DNA from: Deltaproteobacteria bacterium
GTDB taxonomy: Bacteria > Desulfobacterota > RBG-13-43-22
Assembly (NCBI GenBank): GCA_016208255.1
Contig: JACQYK010000015.1
Coordinates: 1-51,039, forward strand
Length of the DNA: 51,039 bases
Reading direction: 5' to 3'
The notes beneath the pieces were generated by a model. The model saw only the letters and a program-made list of their open reading frames with translations, ran no database searches and was not told the DNA's origin. How positions within the stretch are numbered: position 1 is the first letter of the stretch; each line of letters begins with the position of its first letter. Of this stretch, positions 39,531-47,190 are shown in pieces. The position numbers and the translations under genes are program-made.

Positions 39531-39661
39531 AAAAACAGGCAAAAGGCTAAGGGCTATAGGCTCTAGGTGATAGGAAAAGGAAAAAGGGGAATTCATTAAT
39601 TATTTTAAGTAGTATATGTTTTTTTCTACTGCCTATTGCCCATTGCCTATTGCCTGTTTTT
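39531..39661. repeat. GGCTATAGGC-type inverted-repeat element, copy 3
   Basis: A 131-bp element with about 30-bp inverted ends: AAAAACAGGCAAAAGGC... (39531 on) against ...GCCTATTGCCTGTTTTT (to 39661). The AT-rich centre has no ORF. It looks like a small non-autonomous element. Confidence 0.85.
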
Positions 39662-39677
39662 CTGAAAGGAAACCAAA

Positions 39678-41099
39678 ATGAACACAACCCGAGATTGGGA
39701 GAAACCGATCCGCAGGCTGGAACTGTTAATGCGGCTCAAATCCTTTCCGGTGGCCTTCAAGCTGCTTGAAAACAAGGAAGACATGGGAAAAATCCCATTT
39801 ATCCGCCGGATGAAGCATAAATCCACCTTATGCCAGCTCATCAATCTGGTCCGTAATTTTGATTGGACGCTGGGGGCCGATCTGGATGATTTCATGAGCC
39901 CCATGTGTCCTTCTATTATCGGATTGACCGACATCCCGGAATATATGAAAGATGGGACCTTCCGAAGCATCGTCTGGACCAAGAACCGGGCCGACGGCAA
40001 AAAATATGAAAACGGGGTCCCCAGGATTCCTCCGGGTAAATATGAAGCCCTGATCATGGCCCCTTTGGTCTATAACCCTTTCGATCCGGACATCGTTTTG
40101 ATTTACGCCAATCCGGCCCAGATGATGCTTTTGATCAATTCCCTCCAGTTTGAAGATTATGAAGTCATGCAGTTTTTCTGTGTCGGAGAATCCTCCTGTT
40201 CGGACGCTATTGCCCGGTGTTATCTGACCGGCAAACCCTCTCTGACCATTCCCTGCTATGGGGAAAGACGCTATGGACACGCCCAGGATGATGAACTGGC
40301 GATGGCCCTCCCCTCCGGGATAATTGACAAGGCCTTAAAGGGAATGGAGGCCCTGTATCGAAGAGGGATTCGATATCCCATCAGTTATGCCGGGGCGGAG
40401 ACCGATATAGCCGCCCAATTTCCGGCAGCTTATAGTGCTGGGAACAGGTCAGCAGGACTCAACCGAAATCCTCACCGACTCTTGCTGGGGGTTACCGGCA
40501 GTATCGGAACAGGCAAGTCCACGGTGGCCAAAATGCTGGAGGAGCTGGGGGCGCCGATGATCGATTTTGACGTCCTGAGCAGGTTTGTAGTCGAACCCGG
40601 CAAGCCGGCTTATCAGGATATCGTTTCTTTTTTCGGCGAACAGGTCTTGGCCGAAGATAAAACGCTGGACCGGGAAAAGCTCAGGGAAATTGTTTTTCGT
40701 GATATGGAAAAACGAAAAAAATTGGAAAGTTACACCCATCCGAGAATCGGAGAGGCTTATTCCGAGCAGGTTGAGCAATTATCCAAAGAGAAGGACCAGG
40801 TTATCATCCAGGTCGTAATTCCCCTCCTCATCGAAACCCACATGCAGGCCATGTTCGACCATCTGCTGATGGTCTATGCCCCGGAGGAAGTCCAATTGAA
40901 AAGGTTGATGGAACGAGACCATATCAGTGAAGAATTAGCCTTGAAGATTATCCGTTCCCAAATGTCCGTGGAAGAAAAGAAGGGGTATTGTGACCTGGTG
41001 GTGGACAATTCCGGTTCTCTTGAAGAAACCCGCAGGCAGGTAAAAGAAGTCTGGAAGAAACTGCAGGAAATCCAAAAGGCACGTCTTGAAAATAAATAG
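39678..41099 (+). CDS. DUF169 domain fused to dephospho-CoA kinase
   Basis: 473 residues in one open frame. Residues 1-255 are a DUF169 protein (LKSFPVAFKLLENKED, CQLINLVRN, CPSIIGL, MAPLVYNPFDPDIVLIYANPAQMMLL, CYLTGKPSLTIPCYGERRYG), with several conserved Cys. Residues 268-473 are CoaE: P-loop GVTGSIGTGKSTV (271-283), DFDVLSR, YTHPRI, VIPLLIET, VDNSGSLEETRRQV. CoaE makes coenzyme A from dephospho-CoA. DUF169 function is unknown, although it is common in anaerobes. The linker is a short Asn/Ser-rich stretch. If no other coaE exists, this is the cell's CoA-forming enzyme. Confidence 0.87.
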   Translation: MNTTRDWEKPIRRLELLMRLKSFPVAFKLLENKEDMGKIPFIRRMKHKSTLCQLINLVRNFDWTLGADLDDFMSPMCPSIIGLTDIPEYMKDGTFRSIVWTKNRADGKKYENGVPRIPPGKYEALIMAPLVYNPFDPDIVLIYANPAQMMLLINSLQFEDYEVMQFFCVGESSCSDAIARCYLTGKPSLTIPCYGERRYGHAQDDELAMALPSGIIDKALKGMEALYRRGIRYPISYAGAETDIAAQFPAAYSAGNRSAGLNRNPHRLLLGVTGSIGTGKSTVAKMLEELGAPMIDFDVLSRFVVEPGKPAYQDIVSFFGEQVLAEDKTLDREKLREIVFRDMEKRKKLESYTHPRIGEAYSEQVEQLSKEKDQVIIQVVIPLLIETHMQAMFDHLLMVYAPEEVQLKRLMERDHISEELALKIIRSQMSVEEKKGYCDLVVDNSGSLEETRRQVKEVWKKLQEIQKARLENK

Positions 41100-41128
41100 C
41101 ACTCTTAATTTAAAAAAATTAATTATCT

Positions 41129-41324
41129 GACAGGATTTACAGGATTTACATATACTTTGCTCAGGTTCCAGAAGAGCCTGAGCAACTTCGATCCGCCTCC
41201 AGCGGGAACTTATGCGTCTATCCGCAGGACGATTCGGTTTGTGCCTTTCTTCCCCATGCTTGTATGCTGCTTTCTTGCAGACAAGTCGAAAGGCACAAAA
41301 TCAAGTAATCCTGTAAATCCTGTC
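41129..41324. repeat. 196-bp inverted-repeat element (GACAGGATTTACAGGATT type)
   Basis: Left end GACAGGATTTACAGGATTTA (from 41129), right end its reverse complement (41305-41324) with one base missing. Inside are two more stems: TTGCTCAGG...CCTGAGCAA (41157-41185) and TTTGTGCCTTTC...GAAAGGCACAAA (about 41237-41299). No gene. Confidence 0.8.
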
Positions 41325-41380
41325 TAATAAGGTTTTTGAATTTTGAAAAGCAAATCAAATAAAGAAAAAAAGGAATCCCT

Positions 41381-41872
41381 ATGACCTTACAATTTTTACG
41401 TAACAAAGTGATTGAAGTCGAACCCCTGCCCGATGGAAGCTTAGGCGTTTCCTGGCGGCTTACCGATGATCTGCTAAAAGCAGAGGTCCATTTGATCGTC
41501 CAGCCTCCTGAATTGGAAATCATGGAGGCGGAGGCCCGCCTGGAAAGATATCCTCCCCTTTCCTGCCGGGAGGCTTCCACTCTGATCAAAAAGGTGGAGG
41601 GGGTCAGTATCGGGTCCGGTCTCAGGAAAATCGTTGCCGGGGTTCTGGGTGGGACCCCGGGGTGTTCCCTTTTGATGGACGCCGTTCTGGAAAGCGCCAA
41701 TTCCGTCATCCTTCATTTCACCCGGCCCGGGATCGAAGCCGGGGAAGCGGTTACAGATCCGGAAATAAAGCTGAAGGGCCTCCGGGAAAGGCTAAAAACC
41801 AATCCCCGCCTGGTCAGAAGCTGCATTTCCTTTCAGGACGATAGTCCCATCATGGAAGGCTTGAATCTTTAA
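41381..41872 (+). CDS. DUF2889-like protein, copy 1
   Basis: 163 residues. The order of conserved features (LTDDLLKAEVHLIVQPPELEIMEAEARLERYPPLSCREA, IGSGLRKIVAGVLGGTPGCSLLMDAVLESA) follows DUF2889 proteins, which have no known activity. Single Cys in PLSC and PGC. AAAGGAAT precedes ATG 41381. The next gene is a second, diverged member. Confidence 0.7.
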   Translation: MTLQFLRNKVIEVEPLPDGSLGVSWRLTDDLLKAEVHLIVQPPELEIMEAEARLERYPPLSCREASTLIKKVEGVSIGSGLRKIVAGVLGGTPGCSLLMDAVLESANSVILHFTRPGIEAGEAVTDPEIKLKGLRERLKTNPRLVRSCISFQDDSPIMEGLNL

Positions 41873-41884
41873 TTTAATAATAAT

Positions 41885-41912
41885 AAGGCTATAGGCAAGA
41901 GGCTATAGCCTT
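41885..41912. repeat. GGCTATAGGC-type repeat, copy 4 (short)
   Basis: AAGGCTATAGGCAAGAGGCT... folds into a hairpin of AAGGCTATAG/CTATAGCCTT with an 8-base loop. It is the core of the larger copies. Confidence 0.8.
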
Positions 41913-41933
41913 CAGAATATAAAGGAGAAAAAC

Positions 41934-42347
41934 ATGGTAACCTTTCAAAGGACCCAGGTGGTCGGCGCTGAATTTCCGGACGATAACACCATTCGCTTCA
42001 ACGGAATCCAGGAAGATCATATTTACGGCATGGAAATTTCCATGGAAGTGCGCATAAAGGATGGAAAGATCCTTCAGATATCCGGAAATATGAAGCGTTA
42101 TACCAATTTTGTCTGTCCCCAGGCAATTTCAGTCCTTCCCAAGGCCATCGGATTATCTCTAAGGGAAGCGGAATGGGACAAGAAGGTGATGAGGGAAATC
42201 GGCCGCCTGGGTTGTGAACACTTGGCTGAAATCATCATCGAATGCGGCCGCTGTCTTGATTCGGCCGTTTTGTCCAGAGATTTGTCCCAAGCCCTCAAAG
42301 AAAACCCAGACTTGAATCAGGAAGAATTCATCTCTAAAGCGCTTTAA
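41934..42347 (+). CDS. DUF2889-like protein, copy 2
   Basis: 137 residues: EDHIYGMEISMEVRIKDGKILQISGNMKRYTNFVCPQAISVLPKAIGLSLREAEW, then GRLGCEHLAEIIIECGRCLDSAV. The layout matches the previous protein and the DUF2889 pattern (short acidic strands, a FxCPxA motif, GCxHLxE), with a CxxC added. AAAGGAG site. Unknown function. Confidence 0.72.
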   Translation: MVTFQRTQVVGAEFPDDNTIRFNGIQEDHIYGMEISMEVRIKDGKILQISGNMKRYTNFVCPQAISVLPKAIGLSLREAEWDKKVMREIGRLGCEHLAEIIIECGRCLDSAVLSRDLSQALKENPDLNQEEFISKAL

Positions 42348-42779
42348 GAACCTATCTCTCACAGAGTTTTCAGAGACCACAGGGTTTGATCAGAGGCGTT
42401 GAGAGGCCGCTTCTGATCAAGACAGCCCTTCCAGGTCTCCGGACAGGATGTTTTCTATTGCGGCCCTCTCAAATGCAATGGAAAATAATTTCTCAGCGTT
42501 TTCCGTGAACCCAATCTCTCCCCTGTTTGAGATAAAGGAAGATCAAGATGCAAAGGGAGTAGTTCGTCCAAATCTTGGCAATCTGCCTCTCTCTTTTTCC
42601 CTTATCGATTCCTATTTGTAAATTTCACCCCGGCAAATTCCCATTTTCTCCAGAAGGTTCCTCTGTCCCATCGCATTTAGCCCTATTTTTCTCCTTGCCC
42701 CTATCTTATTCTTGTTTTATACTCTTCCCATCAAAAAGCAACTTCTTATCAAATATTTACACAAATCCAAGGAGATGGG
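42348..42779. other. Intergenic region with possible competing hairpins
   Basis: No gene seen in 432 bases. TTGATCAGAGGCG (42386-42398) can pair with CCGCTTCTGATCAA (42407-42420). The overlapping TTGAGAGGCCGC (42399-42410) can instead pair with GCGGCCCTCTCAA (42460-42472). The two stems exclude each other, as in attenuators, but there is no leader peptide or T-run. The second half is a pyrimidine-rich stretch. Confidence 0.35.
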
Positions 42780-43040
42780 ATGCACACTCAGTCCCATGAT
42801 ACACCATCTCATATTCAGAAGATGCTCATTGCAGGATATCGAAAAATGTCTGCTCAGCAAAAGCTCAAAAGAGTGGATGAATTAACCATTGCCGTCCAAC
42901 AACTGGCGCTTGCTCGCATCCGAAAACAATACGGCACATGCTCAGAACGCGAACAACATCTTCGGTTGGCCTCGTTATGGCTGGACCGCGATACGATGAT
43001 ACGGCTTTTTCGGTGGGATCCTCTGAGGGAGGGTTACTAG
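42780..43040 (+). CDS. Small conserved protein of a nucleotidyltransferase-type pair
   Basis: 86 residues: THDTPSHIQKMLIAGYRKMSAQQKLKRVDELTIAVQQLALARIRKQYGTCSEREQHLRLASLWLDRDTMIRLF-like, mostly helical. It resembles small proteins that precede DUF6036/MNT-type nucleotidyltransferase genes in many bacteria, perhaps as the other half of a toxin-antitoxin-like pair. AAGGAGATGGG site. Its partner gene, one base downstream, is broken. Confidence 0.6.
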   Translation: MHTQSHDTPSHIQKMLIAGYRKMSAQQKLKRVDELTIAVQQLALARIRKQYGTCSEREQHLRLASLWLDRDTMIRLFRWDPLREGY

Positions 43041-43041
43041 C

Positions 43042-43248
43042 ATGCTTCTTGCAGAACCCCTCCAAAAATTATATTGGTTTCAATTAGGCGGAAGCGTTTC
43101 AGAACGACAATGGGCTGATGTGATAGGCGTCCTCCAAGTTCAAGGAGAACAGCTTGATTATGCCTATCTTGAACGGATGGCTCTTCATCGAGGTGTTCAT
43201 GAGCTATTTACTCAGGCAATAAAAGACGTTGATCAAGAAGAAAAGTGA
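43042..43248 (+). pseudogene. Internally deleted nucleotidyltransferase-like gene
   Basis: 68 codons. The start MLLAEPLQ and the end KLYWFQLGGSVSERQWADVIGVLQVQGEQLDYAYLERMA match the two ends of a family of about 190 residues, but the catalytic middle (GGxxAS and DxD region) is absent. A deletion in frame has joined residue 8 to the C-terminal helix bundle. It cannot be an active transferase. Confidence 0.65.
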
Positions 43249-43330
43249 TCCGGGTTGAGTCTAACGACTTGATCCTGTCTTTTCCTTCTCTTATATATAC
43301 TATTCTAAAGATTATAATAAAGGAGCCCTC

Positions 43331-43957
43331 ATGCGCATCGACCTACATGTCCACACCTCCCCCAGATCTCCCTGCAGCAATATTAATCCGGCGGAATTGA
43401 TTGAAGAAGCCAAACGGATCGGTCTGGACGGTTTTTGCCTTACCGAACATCAGGTTTTATGGAATTGGGACGATATCGTTCAATTGGCCGGGGACCATGG
43501 AATTAGAATATTCAGAGGCAATGAAATCACTACCGCTCAAGGGGATGTTCTTGTTTTCGGCCTGGATCAGGATATCCAGGGAATCATTACTATTCAAGAA
43601 CTGCATCAAATCGTTAAATCGGACGGCGGTTTTTCCATTGCCGCTCATCCTTTTCGCGGGTTTAAAGTATTCGGTGTGGGTCAGCTGGGAATGACCCTGG
43701 ACCAGGCCGGCAAAAAAAAGATCCTGCAATTCGTGGACGCAGTGGAGATCAGAAACGGGAGGGTCACGGAAAGCGAAAATGAAGTCGCCGGGCAGGTGGC
43801 TGAAAAATTGGGCCTCTTGAAAACAGCCGGCAGCGATGCCCACGAGATCGGGACGCTGGGAACCTGGGTGACTGTTTTTGAAAAAGATCTCAACACCGAG
43901 GCGGACTTGCTGAGAGAACTTAAGGCCGGGAATTTTACTATTGGGTCTGCCAGATAA
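43331..43957 (+). CDS. PHP-domain phosphoesterase
   Basis: 208 residues: MRIDLHVHTSPRSPCSN (HxH metal site), LDGFCLTEHQ, FRGNEITTAQGDVLVFGL, IAAHPFRG, EIRNGRV and TAGSDAHEIGTLG, all nine metal-ligand motifs of the PHP family. These enzymes cleave phosphate esters with a trinuclear metal centre; the substrate is unknown. AAGGAGCCC site. Not clearly linked to its neighbours. Confidence 0.87.
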   Translation: MRIDLHVHTSPRSPCSNINPAELIEEAKRIGLDGFCLTEHQVLWNWDDIVQLAGDHGIRIFRGNEITTAQGDVLVFGLDQDIQGIITIQELHQIVKSDGGFSIAAHPFRGFKVFGVGQLGMTLDQAGKKKILQFVDAVEIRNGRVTESENEVAGQVAEKLGLLKTAGSDAHEIGTLGTWVTVFEKDLNTEADLLRELKAGNFTIGSAR

Positions 43958-44023
43958 GCAGTTTGTCTGCTAAACCATCATGCCCCCTGGAAGAAGTCGA
44001 TTTGAGTTATATAAATTCTTATC

Positions 44024-44116
44024 GAGGGGCTATGGGCAAGGGGCCAGGGGCTATAGGTTAATAAAAATTCCTTGTCCTTTTTCCTATTGCCTCGTGCCTA
44101 TCGCCTATTGCCTCTC
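44024..44116. repeat. GGCTATAGGC-type inverted-repeat element, copy 5
   Basis: Left arm GAGGGGCTATGGGCAAGGGG... (44024 on) and right arm ...GCCTATCGCCTATTGCCTCTC (to 44116), imperfectly complementary. The rest of 43958-44253 holds nothing recognised. Confidence 0.8.
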
Positions 44117-44253
44117 ATCAATTTTCATAATTTGGATTACCCACTGCCTCTGAGATGAGATAATAGTTATTTGACCCCACCTTCAACACCGTGTATAATT
44201 CCTGCCAGGCCTTCAGTTAAACTAACGATTCCCCAAGGTAAAGGATGCGGCTT

Positions 44254-44526
44254 ATGGAAGATCGGAGTTGCAAACGCTGTTCGGTAACCAGGGTCAATAA
44301 TCTTTGTAAGGTTTATGAAAAGGCCCATCAGAACAATCACCCGGGAGCCTTGAATGAATTGAGGAAGGTGGTTCATCTGGTTAAAGCGAGAGGCTATCAA
44401 GATGGTATACGACTATTGAATCCGGGATTGGCCGGCCAGGACCTCCGGGCCTTTTGTTGGAATGTATCTTCATTTCTGGAGGACGAGGAACTGAAGCAGA
44501 TTTTAAGCCGGATACCCAATAAGTAA
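44254..44526 (+). CDS. Small conserved protein upstream of the sigma-54 regulator
   Basis: 90 residues from ATG 44254 (AAAGGA site eight bases upstream; an in-frame ATG at 44245 is possible). Cys motif CKRCSVTRVNNLC near the N-terminus, then a helical region (LRKVVHLVKARGYQDGIRLLNPGLAGQDLRAFCWNVSSFLEDEEL). No family name known to me. Placed 22 bases before the regulator, so it may be cotranscribed and act with it. Confidence 0.6.
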   Translation: MEDRSCKRCSVTRVNNLCKVYEKAHQNNHPGALNELRKVVHLVKARGYQDGIRLLNPGLAGQDLRAFCWNVSSFLEDEELKQILSRIPNK

Positions 44527-44548
44527 AAGGTTAGGAATACACACAGGA

Positions 44549-46330
44549 ATGCAGAGCAACGGAAATAAAGTACCTACTTTCAAACACACCGAGGAGGAAC
44601 CGGTATCCGACCTGGAAAATGGTACTGAAGGAAGTTCTCAAATCCTCCTGGCCGGAGAAGCCAGCGTAGTCCTGGATCGAAAATCCAGAATCATGGGTTC
44701 TAATGAAGCAGCCCGCCGACTCTTTGGACAGGAATTGAATCCCGGAGAATCTCTTCATTTAGAAGATATTATCCAAGGCCCCTATCTGACCGAAGCTCAA
44801 TCGGCATTGGATAATGCCCTGGGAAAAGGAGAAGGGACCCAAAACCTTTCGGCCATAGCCGAGGACGCTCAAGGCAATTCTTTTAATTGCCTCTACTCGG
44901 CCAATCCCATTTTCGGCCCCGGGAAGCAGGTCATCGGGGTTTTGTTATGCGTTCTGGATGCCGACTATGGCGCCATTCAACCCAGACCTTTCACCGATCC
45001 GAGTCTGTTACCCCAAATGCCCACCCTGGGTTTTGAATCCCTTTTGGAACAATTAGCCGAGGGTATTTTTACCATTAACTCCCGCTGGCGGATTATCTCT
45101 TTTAATCAGACCGCGGAAAGGATAACCGGATACCAGCGGGCCGAAGTGCTGGGGCGCTTCTGTTGGGAAATCTTTCGTTCCGATCTTTGCCAGTCCGATT
45201 GTCCTTTACGTCTTACCCTGGAAACAGGACTCACCCGCTTGGATCAGGACGTTCGGATGCTCGATAAAAAAGGGACCAAACTGCCCGTTCTGGTTAATAC
45301 CAGCGTGCTTCGGGATCGAAGCGGTCTGGTGATCGGGGCGGTGGAATCCTTCCGCCCCCTGATGGAAATGCAGGAAAACATCGAACCCTCACCTGGCAAA
45401 CCATTTCCTTCGGATATCATTGGCAAAAGTGCGCCGATGACCCGTATCTTTCAGATGCTTCCCGATCTGTCGGCCACTGATGTCAATGTCCTGATCCAGG
45501 GAGAAAGCGGGACGGGGAAGGAACTGATCGCCCGGGCCATCCATAATCAATCTCCCTACAAGGAGGGGCCTTTTATTGCCGTCAATTGCTCAGCCCTGGC
45601 CGAATCCCTCCTGGAATCGGAGTTGTTCGGCCATGAAAAAGCGGCTTTCACCGGCGCGGTTCGTTCCAAGGTCGGGCGTTTTGAGCTGGCCAGAGGCGGT
45701 ACCCTGTTTCTGGATGAGATAGGCGAACTCAAACCGGAATTACAGGTCAAACTCCTCAGGGTCTTGGAACAAAAGGTTTTTGAGAGAGTCGGGGGAACCA
45801 GATTGATCCCCATGCAGGCCCGTATCATCAGCGCCACCAACCGGGATCTGGCTAAAGCCCTCCGGGAGGGAACCTTCCGGGAGGACCTTTTTTACCGGTT
45901 GAGAACAGTACCGATAACCATTCCTCCCCTTCGGGAACGCCGGGAAGACATCCCCTTACTGATCGATCATTTCCTGGCCCGCCTCAATAAAAAATACCAT
46001 AAAGAAGTACGGGGCTTAGACCCTAAGGTCTTACGGCTTTTCATGACCCATCACTGGCCCGGTAATGTAAGGGAACTGGAGAGGGTTTTGGAACACGCCT
46101 TTGTCTTTGTCAAAGGACCGGTTATTTTCCTGAACAATCTTCCGGCCATGGATGAATTTTTTCAGGAGCGGAAAGTGGAAACCTTATCCGACCGGGAAAT
46201 TGAACTTGACCGTCAAACCATCCAGAAGGCCTTGAACCGCACTGGTGGTAGACGAGAAGAGGCTGCCGCTCTCTTAGGCCTTAGTAGAACTTCTCTCTGG
46301 CGCAAAATGAAACAATTCGAAATAAATTAA
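44549..46330 (+). CDS. PAS-PAS-AAA-Fis sigma-54-dependent activator 2
   Basis: 593 residues. A divergent PAS-like domain (about 30-135), a second PAS (165-275: EGIFTINSRWRIISFNQTAERITGY) with the Cys pattern CWEIFRSDLCQSDCPLRL, AAA+ core (Walker A GESGTGKE; Walker B LFLDEIGEL) and a Fis-type HTH (RREEAAALLGLSRTSLWRKMKQF). The sigma-54-contact loop reads AAFTGA (45641-45658) instead of GAFTGA. No receiver domain. Palindromic TGAAACA/TGTTTCA sites and a -24/-12 promoter follow at once, so it most likely activates the nuoEFG-hdrA genes. Homologous to the activator at 26049, with one additional PAS. Confidence 0.9.
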   Translation: MQSNGNKVPTFKHTEEEPVSDLENGTEGSSQILLAGEASVVLDRKSRIMGSNEAARRLFGQELNPGESLHLEDIIQGPYLTEAQSALDNALGKGEGTQNLSAIAEDAQGNSFNCLYSANPIFGPGKQVIGVLLCVLDADYGAIQPRPFTDPSLLPQMPTLGFESLLEQLAEGIFTINSRWRIISFNQTAERITGYQRAEVLGRFCWEIFRSDLCQSDCPLRLTLETGLTRLDQDVRMLDKKGTKLPVLVNTSVLRDRSGLVIGAVESFRPLMEMQENIEPSPGKPFPSDIIGKSAPMTRIFQMLPDLSATDVNVLIQGESGTGKELIARAIHNQSPYKEGPFIAVNCSALAESLLESELFGHEKAAFTGAVRSKVGRFELARGGTLFLDEIGELKPELQVKLLRVLEQKVFERVGGTRLIPMQARIISATNRDLAKALREGTFREDLFYRLRTVPITIPPLRERREDIPLLIDHFLARLNKKYHKEVRGLDPKVLRLFMTHHWPGNVRELERVLEHAFVFVKGPVIFLNNLPAMDEFFQERKVETLSDREIELDRQTIQKALNRTGGRREEAAALLGLSRTSLWRKMKQFEIN

Positions 46331-46333
46331 AAA

Positions 46334-46464
46334 ATGTTTCATTTTGTTTCATTTGTTCCAATGAAACAAAAATAATAAAAACATAATATTTCTTATAAAA
46401 TCCCTTCGAAATCTCCCAATAAACTTCTAACATGTCTCTTCCATTGAAACAAAAAATGTTTCAA
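46334..46464 (+). promoter_or_regulatory. Candidate enhancer sites of activator 2 (TGAAACA/TGTTTCA palindromes)
   Basis: Two clusters: 46334-46370 (TGTTTCAT twice, then ATGAAACA) and a perfect 21-base palindrome TTGAAACA-N5-TGTTTCAA at 46444-46464. They lie 60-190 bases before the -24 element, the usual distance for enhancer-binding proteins. Confidence 0.65.
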
Positions 46465-46524
46465 CTAAAATAGTCCTTTGGTCAATTAATAATTAATCAT
46501 AATAAATACATATAGTTAGTCAAT

Positions 46525-46540
46525 TGGCCCCTCTATTGCA
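46525..46540 (+). promoter_or_regulatory. Candidate sigma-54 promoter of the nuoEFG-hdrA-like operon
   Basis: TGGCCCC-TCTA-TTGCA: TGG at -24 and TTGC at -12 with the exact consensus spacing. About 170 bases before the first gene. Together with the enhancer sites it accounts for the 380 bases without a gene. Confidence 0.72.
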
Positions 46541-46710
46541 TTAATGACTGGTAAAAAGAAGAAAGATTATTTTATTAAATCTTCTTATCCGCCTGGGGCA
46601 AGACATGGGAAATTATAAAAATAATTCGGATCTTGAATCACCTCGAACCCCTGTTTTCGTACTAAATTATTTAAGAATTATTTCAACATAAATAGGAGGA
46701 GGTATTAAAA

Positions 46711-47169
46711 GTGATCAAAGAACATGTTGACATTGATGACATCATTGAAAGGCACCCCGGGAAACCAGAATCCTTGATATTTCTCCTGCAGGACATTCAG
46801 GCTGCTTATAATTATATCTCTCCGGAAGCCATGACCCTGGTTTGTGATCATGTGGGCGTTCCCCTGACCCAAGCCTTCGCAGTTGCCACATTTTACAAAT
46901 CTTTCAGTCTTGAACCAAAAGGGGAGCACGAAATAAGGGTTTGCTTAGGAACAGCCTGCCATTTAAAAGGAGGAGAGCGTATAGCCGAGGGATTAGAAAG
47001 AGATTTAGGAGTGGATCGCGGACATACCTCCACAGATCTAAGTTTCACATTGGAAACGGTCAATTGTCTGGGGGCCTGCGCCTTGGCTCCGGTCGTAATG
47101 GTTGATGACGACTATCTGGGGGGAGCCACCCAAAATTCGGTCAGAAGGTTTTTGAAAAAATTTGAATAG
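46711..47169 (+). CDS. NuoE-like [2Fe-2S] subunit
   Basis: 152 residues from a GTG start with a GGAGGAGG site. HPGKPESLIFLLQDIQAAYNYISPEAM, VATFYKSF and the thioredoxin-like [2Fe-2S] ligands C-x4-C (VCLGTACHLKGG) and C-x3-C (NCLGACALAPV). NuoE/HndA/HoxE-type subunits pair with the flavin subunit that follows. First gene of the sigma-54-controlled operon. Confidence 0.92.
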   Translation: MIKEHVDIDDIIERHPGKPESLIFLLQDIQAAYNYISPEAMTLVCDHVGVPLTQAFAVATFYKSFSLEPKGEHEIRVCLGTACHLKGGERIAEGLERDLGVDRGHTSTDLSFTLETVNCLGACALAPVVMVDDDYLGGATQNSVRRFLKKFE

Positions 47170-47190
47170 AATGCCCCCTAAGAGGAGAGA

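Noticed and set aside
41129-41324. Insertion sequence with transposase
   Set aside because: Only 196 bp with inverted ends and no coding capacity; kept as a repeat element.
42780-43248. Functional toxin-antitoxin pair
   Set aside because: The second gene lacks the catalytic middle of its family, so the pair is decayed.
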